Shown here: positions 54,506 through 63,308 of the stretch, one piece after another
How positions within the stretch are numbered: position 1 is the stretch's first letter
Layout of the letters: the number at the start of each line of letters is the position of its first letter
From: Lachnospiraceae bacterium M18-1
Lineage (GTDB): Bacteria; Bacillota; Clostridia; Lachnospirales; Lachnospiraceae
Length of the DNA: 64,000 nucleotides
Reading direction: 5' to 3'
Assembly: GCA_000403295.2 (NCBI GenBank)
Contig: KE159609.1
Location: forward strand, 464,725 to 528,724
Position numbers and translations under genes: made by a program
Notes under the pieces: model-generated
The model's database searches: none
Told to the model about the DNA's origin: nothing
Seen by the model: the letters and a program-made list of their open reading frames with translations, nothing else

Positions 54506-56101
54506 TTACTCTTGATGAGACGCAATTCCTTTACACACAAGTAAAATTAGAATACATACACTGCACGATAGAAAGATTATAATGCCTCCGGCAGCGAATC
54601 CGTTCTGAAGCATTTTTGTTGCCGCAAAGAAATACCCGATTGAAATTGCGATACAAAGCAAAATAGACAAAACCACATTGACATTTTGCTTGATTGCTTC
54701 TGCTTCATTTGTCCATTCCAATTTTGGACGTTTCATGTCGATAAATACTCCGATCAAGTTCCATAGCACTGCAAATAATATGCCAACGAAAGAGATTATT
54801 CCAATCTGGATAAAACCATAGTTAAAGTAAACCTTGAATATAAAGCAATTTATGATAATCCCCATAATCGAAATACTTGTAGAAAACAGGGCTTTCACAA
54901 ACGCTTGCTGCTTTAATGAATACGGAATGATCTTCATTATCCAAAAACTTGCCCCCTCTCTGGAAAAACTGCTTGAAGCCACTACATTGATTGCGGATGT
55001 AAGTACGATTACCGCAAGCGCAAACAGTACCGCATAAAAGGAAAATTCCGGGGCTGATATCAAGGCTCTTATTTGTTCTATACTCTCTGCGGCTGCACTG
55101 ATCCGAAAAGACAGCGGCAATAAAAAGGGGGTAATGAAAATTCCAAACAATCCGTTTATGACATACACCGGATTACGGAAAAACGTTTGGTACTCTTTCT
55201 TAAAATAGCTTCTCAGCTTTGACGACGAGTTGTATTTCACCGCCTTTAAGCGAATCCGTCCCTCTTTATCATAAATGGCATATTTCTTTCCAATCACAAG
55301 ATGACTCAAATAGTAGTATCCGCCGATAAACACAGCGGCAAGTATGATGCAGAATAGCTTTAATCCGGGATGAAAACGGATATACGAATTATAGAACGGG
55401 AATGGTACAATCAAATCATGAACCCGGTTCAATAAGTCTCGTTCTGCGCCTGTTTGCCCATTTGATAATAGAACGCCGATCAGGCCGCCTGCAAAATACA
55501 CCATGATTCCTGTGACTGCCAGAATGGCCCTCATACGTTTCAGAAGCATGGCAATTTTCAGGCATAATGTTACAAGAACCGCCAACGGGAACACAACAAT
55601 ATGAGGAAGTATCGCTGCCGCAGAGATATATGTAATGACCACAGAAATATCTCCCATGTATTGCGTTTCGATGATACACGCAGGAAGCAGCAGTAAAATT
55701 TCAATCCCATAGCAAAACAAGATGACTGTAATGTACTTACCTGTAAAAATGTCGCATGGCCTCACGGGAAATAGCAGCAAGTGTTCGATATCCTTTGAAA
55801 AGCAAAAAATATTTATCAGCAGGAAGGCGCTCACGATTGAGAGTATCATCGCCGCTGCAAACAGTACAAGCCGACAAAACAAATCTCCCAACCCCAGCTC
55901 GGAAAGTCCGTCATAAAGCTGCCCAAGCATTTGAAAATAGTAGTAATAGAACACGCCTATCATACTTAAAACAAAGCAAGTCAGCACAATAACGTAGGTA
56001 TCAGGGCGTTCTTTTAACTTATACCGAAAATTCAAAAAGCTGAAATGGATCTTACGGATTGTTTTGCTTAATTGAAAAACCTTTATCCATCGGTACATCA
56101 T
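54506..56101 (-). CDS. ABC-2-type transporter permease
   Basis: A 531-residue membrane protein with about twelve predicted helices in two clusters, joined by a cytoplasmic region (AIYDKEGRIRLKAVKYNSSS, LRSYFKKEYQTFFRNPVYVI). Such ABC-2 permeases export peptides, lipids or toxic compounds; substrate unknown. The start overlaps the ATPase gene's end by about 50 bases, so the pair is translationally coupled. AT-rich, part of the acquired block. Confidence 0.8.
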   Translation of the reverse strand: MMYRWIKVFQLSKTIRKIHFSFLNFRYKLKERPDTYVIVLTCFVLSMIGVFYYYYFQMLGQLYDGLSELGLGDLFCRLVLFAAAMILSIVSAFLLINIFCFSKDIEHLLLFPVRPCDIFTGKYITVILFCYGIEILLLLPACIIETQYMGDISVVITYISAAAILPHIVVFPLAVLVTLCLKIAMLLKRMRAILAVTGIMVYFAGGLIGVLLSNGQTGAERDLLNRVHDLIVPFPFYNSYIRFHPGLKLFCIILAAVFIGGYYYLSHLVIGKKYAIYDKEGRIRLKAVKYNSSSKLRSYFKKEYQTFFRNPVYVINGLFGIFITPFLLPLSFRISAAAESIEQIRALISAPEFSFYAVLFALAVIVLTSAINVVASSSFSREGASFWIMKIIPYSLKQQAFVKALFSTSISIMGIIINCFIFKVYFNYGFIQIGIISFVGILFAVLWNLIGVFIDMKRPKLEWTNEAEAIKQNVNVVLSILLCIAISIGYFFAATKMLQNGFAAGGIIIFLSCSVCILILLVCKGIASHQE

Positions 56102-56804
56102 TAACTACCTCCAAATAAATATCCTCCAGAGAAATATAGGAAGGGGTATCTCGAAGCTCGATTGTTTTCTGAATCGTTCCAGCCTGCATGATGACAATTT
56201 TATCACACAAATTCTCACAGATTTCCAATATGTGAGATGAAAATAGAACAGATTTTCCGTGGGCTGCTCTGGATTGAATCAATTCCTTTAAAATCTGAAC
56301 AGCTTCTACATCCAGTCCCGTCATTGGCTCATCTAACACCCAAAGCAGGGGATCATTAACCAGGGACGCTATAACAGCAATTTTTTGCTTTGTCCCATGA
56401 GATAATTTTTTAATAGGGCTGTTCAGATATTTTTCAACCTGAAACGCTTCTATCAGCGGAGTATAAATTTTACCTCTTGTTTCAGAAGGTACTTCGTACA
56501 TATCCGCTATAAAATTCAGATATTCCTTTCCCGTAAGATTGTTGTATATATCGTGGCTGTCAGAAACATAGTTTATTTGTTTCTTATATTGCATGGGATG
56601 TAGATCCAGCGAGTAGCTGCCAAGGCAGACGGAGCCTTTTTCAAGCGGCAGCAACCCCAAAATCAGCTTTAACGCTGTAGTTTTCCCAACTCCGTTTTTC
56701 CCTAACAGGCCAACGATTTCTCCATCTAATACGGAAAAAGTAAGATTGGTCAGCACAGGTACATGCGGTTGATAATGAAAAGACAGGCCGGACACTTCTA
56801 ACAA
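56052..56804 (-). CDS. ABC transporter ATP-binding protein
   Basis: A 250-residue ATPase: Walker A GLLGKNGVGKTTALKL, signature KKLSHGTKQKIAVI, Walker B LLWVLDEPMTGLD, switch His in LFSSHILEI. The frame is open to ATGs at 56855 and 56822, but the -10 box of the promoter ends directly before the first, so that ATG would not be in the mRNA body. TTG at 56804 follows AGGGGGTG with good spacing and starts MLEVSGLSFHYQ. Partner of the overlapping permease. Confidence 0.85.
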   Translation of the reverse strand: MLEVSGLSFHYQPHVPVLTNLTFSVLDGEIVGLLGKNGVGKTTALKLILGLLPLEKGSVCLGSYSLDLHPMQYKKQINYVSDSHDIYNNLTGKEYLNFIADMYEVPSETRGKIYTPLIEAFQVEKYLNSPIKKLSHGTKQKIAVIASLVNDPLLWVLDEPMTGLDVEAVQILKELIQSRAAHGKSVLFSSHILEICENLCDKIVIMQAGTIQKTIELRDTPSYISLEDIYLEVVNDVPMDKGFSIKQNNP

Positions 56805-56855
56805 AGAGAACACCCCCTTCATAGCTTTTAACCTTTTAGTTAATTGGTTGTTCAT

Positions 56856-56884
56856 AGTATAGCACCGGGTATGAGAAATGTCAA
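56856..56884 (-). promoter_or_regulatory. Consensus promoter of the ABC exporter genes
   Basis: On the minus strand TTGACA (56879-56884), 17-base spacer, TATACT (56856-56861). Its position argues for a start codon downstream of 56855. The upstream gap 56885-57119 holds no visible gene. Confidence 0.7.
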
Positions 56885-57119
56885 TACAAGAAGCATATTC
56901 TGGCTGTGAAATTATTTGAAGTTCCGGAAAGATTGCCTAGAGCGTGTTTGAAAATTACCGCAAAGCCAGTAAAATACATAGTTCCGTGACCGCGAAACAG
57001 AAAAGGGGAAGTTCGCAAAACAGATGGGCATGTAAGCGAAGTTTACTCAATTATCGTAATCCCTTAAAACTCATTTTCTCAAATCCTTCATAATATTAAA
57101 AAATTTAAGGAGATTAATT

Positions 57120-57605
57120 ATGGCAAATACAGCGTTAGGAGCAGAAAAAGAGAAAGCGATTATTTTTATCAGCGATGCACATGAAAAATTCTACTACGAG
57201 AAATTGAAAGAGGTCAGGTATCAAGACGTGTACCATAAAACGCTTGTATATTGTCTTGGTACCAGTGATGACACAAGAAGAAATGTTTACAGTATCTACG
57301 ATTTTAAGACAGGCTGTGTAAAAACGGAGTGTCTGCATGAAGGATGGCAGACCAGCGGGAGCATGAAAGTAGTCAGGATGGCGTTTAACCTTTACTGCAA
57401 TGGTACGCCAAGTGTCTTTGATTACGATGATGCGGAAAGGAGAAACGGAAGCTTCAAAAAGAATATATTTGCATGCCTGACATTCATCATCGTTTGTGCC
57501 GGGACGCATACCAAAGAAAATCAAGGGAGGAAAGCCGGGACGCGCCCCGTTACTGTTCACACGGCATCTTGCACTGCGCTGCAAGGTGTCCGACCAATGA
57601 AGTGA
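57120..57605 (+). pseudogene. DUF6075-like protein with replaced C-terminus
   Basis: The first 105 residues (FISDAHEKFYYEKLKEVRYQ ... MAFNLYCNGTPSVFDYDDAE) match a small protein family common on Firmicutes mobile elements. After DYDDAE the expected Trp/Tyr-rich end is absent and the frame runs into unrelated sequence and into the hairpin array. AAGGAG precedes the ATG. Probably truncated by rearrangement; function of the family unknown. Confidence 0.65.
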
Positions 57606-57694
57606 TGACAGCGATATATCCAGTCCCTCGCCGAAGGCGACTTAAAATAGGCTGGATACTGTTACTGGAGCACCCGTAGGGTGTGAACAGTAAC
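57549..57694. repeat. Structured repeat with competing pairings
   Basis: GTTACTGTTCACAC (57549-57562) is perfectly complementary to GTGTGAACAGTAAC (57681-57694). The same 3' arm can instead pair locally with GTTACTG (57661-57667), closed by CACCC-GTA-GGGTG. Between are CTTGCA/TGCAAG (57568-57585) and TCGCC-GAA-GGCGA (57628-57640). A related element is at 61781-61825. The rest to 57887 shows no gene. Confidence 0.6.
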
Positions 57695-57887
57695 AGCGCC
57701 CCGGCATAATCACAAAGATGAAGTGATTTGCATTTGATTTTATATGATTCAGATGCTAACATCAATATAGCTGTGGAAAAAGATTGAGCAGAAAATATGG
57801 TGAGGGAATTTAGGAGAGTATTTTGGGAAACTTGCCATACTTTGTCAGGTTACTTAGTCTATAATTATAATATAAGGAGGGATGTGA

Positions 57888-58805
57888 GTGTCAGAAAGCA
57901 GGTTGTTTAAAATTTTGTATTACTTATTAGATAAGGGAACAGTAACAGCTCCTGAACTGGCAAAGAAATTTGAAGTATCAGTAAGGACAATTTATCGTGA
58001 TATTGATATGTTAAGCGGTGCAGGTATACCCGTTTATACAACGACAGGTCATGGGGGCGGAATCCATTTGCTTGATAATTTTGTTTTGAAGAAATCTCTA
58101 TTATCAGAACAGGAAATGCAGGATATTTTAATCGGTGTACAGAGCTTGTCTGCTGTTCAATATCCAGATACAGATGGAGTAATGTCAAAATTGAAGGCAA
58201 CATTCCAGATAGCGGAATCTGACTGGATAGAAATTGATTTTTCACGATGGGGTAGTATTGTTGAAAAAGAAAAACAATATTTTGAAATGTTGAAACGTTC
58301 AATTTTAGGCAGACAGGAAATTCAGTTTCTGTATTATAATTCATTGGGAGAAGGCAGCCAGAGAAGGTGTCAGCCTTTAAAGCTGGTATACAAGGATAAA
58401 GCGTGGTATCTGTATGCGTATTGTTTAAAAAGAAATGATTATCGCCTGTTTCGTATTTCACGGATTAAAGAACTTCTGGTGACAGATCAATACTTTAAAA
58501 GCCATTCAGAAATGAAGGAGTCAGTATTTCCTTTGATGGAAGAAATGGGAAAGCCTATAACAATAGAATTGAGTTTTCCGAAGGAGGTTAGCTATCGGGT
58601 ATACGATACATTTGAGGATGATGTAATAAAGTGGAATGGGCAGGAGATTAGGGTAAATGTCACTTTGCCGGAAACAGAATGGCTATATAGTTTTATTATG
58701 TCCTTTGGTAATCAGATATCAATATTGTATCCAATATCATTAAAGGAAAAGATAATAGAAAGATATAAAATTGCATTAAAACATTTCGAGGAGGATACAA
58801 GATGA
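57888..58805 (+). CDS. HTH and WYL-domain transcriptional regulator
   Basis: A 305-residue YafY/PafC-type regulator: N-terminal HTH_11 (MSESRLFKILYYLLDKGTVT, ELAKKFEVSVRTIYRDIDML), WYL domain around 140-215 (FLYYNSLGEGSQRRCQPLKL, YKDKAWYLYAYCLKRNDYRL), then the WCX tail. Start codon GTG behind AAGGAGG. WYL domains bind nucleic-acid or nucleotide ligands. It overlaps the next gene by four bases (ATGA), so it is co-translated with the glycosylase-like protein. Confidence 0.88.
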   Translation: MSESRLFKILYYLLDKGTVTAPELAKKFEVSVRTIYRDIDMLSGAGIPVYTTTGHGGGIHLLDNFVLKKSLLSEQEMQDILIGVQSLSAVQYPDTDGVMSKLKATFQIAESDWIEIDFSRWGSIVEKEKQYFEMLKRSILGRQEIQFLYYNSLGEGSQRRCQPLKLVYKDKAWYLYAYCLKRNDYRLFRISRIKELLVTDQYFKSHSEMKESVFPLMEEMGKPITIELSFPKEVSYRVYDTFEDDVIKWNGQEIRVNVTLPETEWLYSFIMSFGNQISILYPISLKEKIIERYKIALKHFEEDTR

Positions 58806-59398
58806 ATGTAAGAGAAGAATTACAAAAGCTAAATGTAGAGGGAGAAAAATTTCAATTTAATCATGTAGAAGTAAATCCGAAAATGATACAGGCAGTTATG
58901 ATAAATGAGATTGTGCCTGCAGATCCAGAAGATGATTTTTATGGGGGAACAGAAGCTGCTTATTTGTCAACAACGATTCCATTGTTTCAAAAAGCTGGGA
59001 TACAGGTAAAAAACATTCAGAATATTTTGGATAGAGGAATTTATATTACAAATGCTGTAAAAATGCCAAAAACAGAATATACAGTGGCGAAGGAAAGCAT
59101 AGAAAAAAGTTTGCCATATCTGGAGCGGGAACTGGCACTGTTTCCTAATGTAAAAGTTATCATGTTGATGGGTGATGTGGCAAAAAAAGCTTTTAATATG
59201 ATTAGCAAGAAAGAAACAAGAAAAAATGCGGTTCCGAGCATTTCTACCTACAAATTACGGAGCAGTGAGATCTTTTATAAGGGTATCCGTATCATACCGT
59301 CCTATATCATGACAGGGCAGAATTTGTTGATTGAAAAATCTAAATTTGAAATGGCTGCTGAGGATATTGCTTCAATGTACAATTTGATAATGAAATAA
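58802..59398 (+). CDS. Uracil-DNA glycosylase superfamily protein
   Basis: A 198-residue protein with the outline of the UDG-like fold: motif 1 region VMINEIVPADPEDDFYGG (replacing GEAPG..E), YITNAVKMPK in the NAVK position, VIMLMGDVAKKAF, and IIPSYIMTGQNLLIEKSK at the HPSP position. The canonical motif 1 is modified, so activity could differ from uracil excision. Coupled to the WYL regulator by a four-base overlap. Confidence 0.75.
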   Translation: MNVREELQKLNVEGEKFQFNHVEVNPKMIQAVMINEIVPADPEDDFYGGTEAAYLSTTIPLFQKAGIQVKNIQNILDRGIYITNAVKMPKTEYTVAKESIEKSLPYLERELALFPNVKVIMLMGDVAKKAFNMISKKETRKNAVPSISTYKLRSSEIFYKGIRIIPSYIMTGQNLLIEKSKFEMAAEDIASMYNLIMK

Positions 59399-59462
59399 TT
59401 TCCAAGTCTGACACAAGATGTCAGGCTTGTTATTATATAATGCCCTGTGTGAGGTGGTCGAT

Positions 59463-60667
59463 ATGATTAAAAAAGTATTTTCAAAAAATTTTATCTTTTT
59501 TTTGGCAGGGCAGACATTATCCATGTTTGGAGCTAATATTATCAAATTTGCTATATCATTATACATATTGGAGGTAACTGCTTCCGCAGCTATATTTGGA
59601 TGGATAACGGCTGCAAGTTATATTCCACCAATTATATTATCTCCCTTCGGTGGTATTTTAGCGGACAGAAAAAGAATCTTATGGTTGCTCTTGATGGTAT
59701 TTATGGAATGATTACTTTGTTGATGGGAATTGCATTTCAAAGGCGGGAGGAATTTGGAATTGTAGCAGGACTTCTAATACTGTTATCTATAGTATCGGCT
59801 TTCGAGGCACCAGTTGTTCAATCTAGTGTACCATTGATTCAAACCAATGAGAATCTTACAAAGGCAAATGCAATAGTGAATCAAATGACTTCATTATCAG
59901 GGCTTTTAGCACCATTTTTGGCAGGGATTTTTTATAGCATATTTGGAAAAGAATATTTTCATTATATCATGTTCCTGTGTACGGTATGTTTTTTATTAGT
60001 TGCTAGTGTTGAATTGCACTTAACTATACCATTACAGATTCAACATTGTTATGATAGTATGGTAGATGCTTTTAAATATGATTTTAAGGATACTTTAAGG
60101 TTGATTTTGAAAGAAAAGCAACATATAGGGGCAGTTATGCTGTTAAATACATTTTTCATGTTCTTGATTCAGCCTTTTTTGTCCATAGGAGTCCCATATA
60201 TTATAAGTGTGAAATTGGAACTTGATTCTGTTTGGAACGGAGGTGTGCAGGTGTTTCTTGGAATATTGGGTATAGCCTGGGGATTTGTAGCGACAGCTAT
60301 TACAGGAAAATTTCAAATTAAGAATATATATAAATTATTTATTGGTATGGGCTTAGCAATGATTCCAGTTTCACTAATGATTTTAAAACATAATTCTGCT
60401 AAGAAAACTTATTTTATATTAAGTCTATCAGCAGGAGCGATTATTTTTCTGGCGAGTATAGCAGGAACATATATTGTTTCAGGAATTCAAAAAGTCAGTC
60501 CACAGAATATGCTGGGGCGGGTAATGGCAATTTTTGCGACTATTAATAATTGTGCCCTTCCCATTGGTGTGTGGTTGTATGGGATTATCTATGCTCGAGG
60601 AGAAAACTGCATAGGAAAAAGAACGCTTCCGAAATCAGCAGCAAGGAGTTTTTTCGCTTTAAAATAG
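59463..60667 (+). pseudogene. MFS transporter gene, frameshifted and with altered 3' end
   Basis: The first frame reads FLAGQTLSMFGANIIKFAIS ... FGGILADRKRI, then helices resume in the -1 frame as NLMVALDGIYGMITLLMGIA. The break lies in an A5 run at about 59669-59673. The C-terminus ends WLYGIIYARGENCIGKR... where two more helices would be expected, so the end is also replaced. DHA1-type drug-efflux layout. A sequencing slip could explain the first defect but not the second. Confidence 0.7.
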
Positions 60668-60682
60668 GATGACCAACAAGAG

Positions 60683-60748
60683 AAAAGATAACTCCCTCAG
60701 AAGGATCCATGCTGAAAAGCATAGAATTCTGCATGAGTTATCTTTTTA
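60683..60748 (+). terminator. Rho-independent terminator
   Basis: AAAAGATAACTC (60683-60694) and GAGTTATCTTTT (60735-60746) form a perfect 12-bp stem with ATGCT-GAAA-AGCAT nested inside; T run follows. Confidence 0.8.
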
Positions 60749-60827
60749 GGGGAAACGGGTCTGAAAAATGTCATTACCCGCTCTCCCCAATAAAAGCTAT
60801 ATCCCGGACGAATCTACCCGGCAGTCA

Positions 60828-60995
60828 TCAAAACTCAATACCCTTGCCGCTGCAGTCATTAATATAAGAAACAACTTCCTCAAGTTTTGATACAGCTGCC
60901 TGCATGTCGTACCAGTCGTCACCGCGCAATTCCTTGGACACCAGTATACTTTTTACGTCTTTGAGCTTCTGGATCATTTCTCCGTTTCTTTCCAT
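60828..60995 (-). CDS. 55-residue protein of unknown function
   Basis: MERNGEMIQKLKDVKSILVS, KELRGDDWYDMQAAVSKLEE, VVSYINDCSGKGIEF: a charged, helical small protein. GAGGCGAT lies before the ATG. It stands just downstream of xpt on the same strand. Composition is like host genes rather than the AT-rich island. Family not recognised. Confidence 0.6.
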   Translation of the reverse strand: MERNGEMIQKLKDVKSILVSKELRGDDWYDMQAAVSKLEEVVSYINDCSGKGIEF

Positions 60996-61071
60996 AATAA
61001 GATCGCCTCACTTCTATTAATATGATGTGCTAATACCATTCATTGTGACGACTTTCGGGCCGTGAACTATG

Positions 61072-61656
61072 TTAAGCCTGCTCCCGAAAGGTGATCACAC
61101 CGCTTTCTGCATCCATGCTCTCCACGATTGCCAGTGATTCCAGCTGGAAGCCAAGATTCCGTATGATCTGCCCTCCCGGCTGAAAGCCTTTTTCAATGGC
61201 GATTCCGATTCCGGCTACCGTAGCCCCTGCCATCTGAACAATCTGAATCAGCCCCTGCAGCGCGCAGCCGTTAGCCAGAAAATCATCAATGATCAGGATA
61301 TGGTCCTGTGAACTCAGAAACTTCTGCGCAACGATCACGTTGTTCTTGCATTTATGCGTAAAGGATTCTACCTCTGCCACATACATATCCCCTTCCAGGT
61401 TGATGCTCTTTGCCTTCTTCGCAAATATGACCGGTACCTGGAAATGCCGCGCGGCCAGACACGCGATCCCGATGCCGGAAGCCTCGATGGTCAGGATCTT
61501 TGTGACAGGCGTATCTGCAAATCGCCTTTTAAATTCCGCCCCCATCTGATCGAACAGTCCGATATCCATCTGATGATTCAGAAAGCTGTCTACTTTCAGA
61601 ACATTTCCCTCTTTTACCATGCCGTCGCTTAAAATTCTCTCTTCTAAAAAGTTCAT
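61072..61656 (-). CDS. xpt: Xanthine phosphoribosyltransferase
   Basis: Transfers phosphoribose from PRPP to xanthine in purine salvage. 194 residues: [20 protein letters not shown] at the start, the PRPP motif [16 protein letters not shown] (121-136), and IEKGFQPGG near the end. AAAGGAGAC sets the start over the upstream ATG at 61680. I looked for a purine riboswitch in the leader and did not see one. Confidence 0.93.
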   Translation of the reverse strand: MNFLEERILSDGMVKEGNVLKVDSFLNHQMDIGLFDQMGAEFKRRFADTPVTKILTIEASGIGIACLAARHFQVPVIFAKKAKSINLEGDMYVAEVESFTHKCKNNVIVAQKFLSSQDHILIIDDFLANGCALQGLIQIVQMAGATVAGIGIAIEKGFQPGGQIIRNLGFQLESLAIVESMDAESGVITFREQA

Positions 61657-61780
61657 CTTTTGTCTCCTTTCCAAATCCATTTTCAGCGCGTGGGTTGCTG
61701 TCTTTTTATAATAAGTCTACCATATTTTAATAGGTATGACCAGCTATCCAAAGCGTTTTTTTCCAAAATGATGTGAGGGC

Positions 61781-61825
61781 GTTACTGCTCACACCCTCAC
61801 AACCTCACCGGGTGTTCACAGCAAC
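61781..61825. repeat. Imperfect hairpin related to the 57.6-kb repeat
   Basis: GTTACTGCTCACACCC (61781-61796) and GGGTGTTCACAGCAAC (61810-61825) pair in 12 of 16 positions. GTGAGGG (61773-61779) can alternatively pair with CCCTCAC (61794-61800). The arm sequence differs from the 57549 copy in one base over its first 14. It lies in the gap between xpt and rpsL. Confidence 0.5.
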
Positions 61826-61864
61826 TTATCCTGACCGCCCTGCTATATTTTTCTCCAAAAGTCC

Positions 61865-61893
61865 TTGACTTTCTGAAAAAAACGTAATAAACT
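61865..61893 (+). promoter_or_regulatory. Promoter of the str operon
   Basis: TTGACT (61865-61870), 17-base spacer, TAAACT (61888-61893). It leaves a leader of about 130 bases before rpsL, containing TGCAT-GGAA-ATGCA. The 61657-62032 gap otherwise has no gene. Confidence 0.65.
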
Positions 61894-62032
61894 AGTCTAG
61901 CGTGCATGGAAATGCATTCATTTTTGTGTACAGATTTACCATAGATAATGAAAATTATCTGCAACCATTCCCGCCTGATACAAAAGTCCATATCAGCGCG
62001 GGGAAAACGAAAGAATCATAGGAGGTGAAAAA

Positions 62033-62455
62033 ATGCCAACATTTAACCAGTTAGTTAGAAAAGGACGTCAGACTTCTGAGAAGAAATCTACAGCACCTGC
62101 ACTTCAGAAGGGATACAATTCTCTGAAGAAGCGCGCGACAGACGCATCTGCACCGCAGAAGAGAGGTGTGTGTACAGCAGTTAAGACAGCGACACCGAAG
62201 AAGCCGAATTCTGCTCTGAGGAAGATCGCCAGAGTACGTCTGTCTAATGGAATCGAAGTAACAAGCTACATTCCGGGTGAAGGACACAACCTGCAGGAGC
62301 ATAGCGTAGTTATGATCCGTGGAGGAAGAGTAAAGGACCTGCCTGGTACAAGATACCACATCATCAGAGGTACGCTTGATACCGCAGGAGTTGCCAAGAG
62401 AAGACAGGCACGTTCCAAATACGGCGCAAAGAGACCAAAAGACGCAAAAAAGTGA
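62033..62455 (+). CDS. rpsL: 30S ribosomal protein S12
   Basis: Decoding-centre ribosomal protein, 140 residues, full length. Recognised by [53 protein letters not shown] and [17 protein letters not shown] precedes the ATG. First gene of the str operon. Confidence 0.98.
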   Translation: MPTFNQLVRKGRQTSEKKSTAPALQKGYNSLKKRATDASAPQKRGVCTAVKTATPKKPNSALRKIARVRLSNGIEVTSYIPGEGHNLQEHSVVMIRGGRVKDLPGTRYHIIRGTLDTAGVAKRRQARSKYGAKRPKDAKK

Positions 62456-62809
62456 TCACTTAGTGAATAACGCATGAAATGTGTTATGAACTTAGTGAGA
62501 ACTTTTGTTCTTCGATGCGAAGCAGTGAAGAACTTCCTTATGAAGCAGCCGACACATTCACCAATGAAACGGCGAAGAACTTCCTTGTGAAGCAGTGAAG
62601 AACAACCCAAAAACTACAAAGTTAAATCGTATCACAAACAGAACTATGACTAATCGTAGGTTGCGGATTAAAAAGCCCGGCACTCCGGGCATAGATTGGT
62701 CCCTTAAGCCACGAGCACATGCTATGCGATTTCCATAGAGAGACACATGTGAGTACCGATGATTTAATCTCCGGTTATCCGGAAAATGATGATTAAGGAG
62801 GGAAGGACC
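62456..62809 (+). other. rpsL-rpsG intergenic leader
   Basis: 354 bases without a gene. It has two near-identical 22-base copies of a GAAGAACTTCCTT...GAAGCAG element (starting about 62528 and 62574), then a perfect hairpin GCCCGG-CACT-CCGGGC (62675-62690), and TTATCC-GGATAA-like pairing just before rpsG. It may hold the ribosomal-protein autoregulatory site of the operon. Confidence 0.5.
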
Positions 62810-63280
62810 GTGCCACGTAAAGGACATACTCAAAAAAGAGATGTATTAGCGGATCCAATATACAACAATAAGGTTGTTACCAAGCTTATCAACAATATCA
62901 TGCTGGATGGTAAGAAGGGTGTAGCTCAGAAGATTGTATACGGAGCATTTGAAAGAGTTGAGGCTAAGGCTGACAAGCCGGCTATCGATGTGTTCGAGGA
63001 AGCAATGAACAACATCATGCCTGTACTGGAAGTAAAAGCAAGACGTATCGGCGGTGCGACATACCAGGTACCGATCGAGGTTCGGGCGGACAGAAGGCAG
63101 GCGCTTGCTCTTCGCTGGCTGACCATGTTCTCACGCAAGAGAGGCGAGAAGACCATGGAAGAAAGGCTTGCGAACGAGATTCTGGATGCGTCCAACAACA
63201 CAGGCGCATCTGTAAAAAGAAAAGAAGATATGCATAAGATGGCAGAGGCAAACAAGGCGTTTGCACATTACAGATTTTAA
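62810..63280 (+). CDS. rpsG: 30S ribosomal protein S7
   Basis: 16S rRNA-binding protein that nucleates the small-subunit head. The GTG start behind AAGGAGGG gives exactly 156 residues, the family length, beginning [20 protein letters not shown]; the ATG at 62786 would precede the ribosome site. [20 protein letters not shown] is diagnostic. Confidence 0.97.
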   Translation: MPRKGHTQKRDVLADPIYNNKVVTKLINNIMLDGKKGVAQKIVYGAFERVEAKADKPAIDVFEEAMNNIMPVLEVKARRIGGATYQVPIEVRADRRQALALRWLTMFSRKRGEKTMEERLANEILDASNNTGASVKRKEDMHKMAEANKAFAHYRF

Positions 63281-63308
63281 AGTTGCATAAATATAGGAGG
63301 AGAAGATT

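Noticed and set aside
59661..59680. Programmed -1 frameshift in the MFS gene
   Set aside because: The A run has five bases and does not form a full A-AAA-AAG slippery heptamer, no downstream structure is evident, and the gene's 3' end is also damaged.
61657..61760. Purine riboswitch upstream of xpt
   Set aside because: The expected conserved core and paired P1-P3 layout were not found in the leader.
62051..62359. 102-codon minus-strand open frame opposite rpsL
   Set aside because: Shadow of the highly biased rpsL coding sequence.
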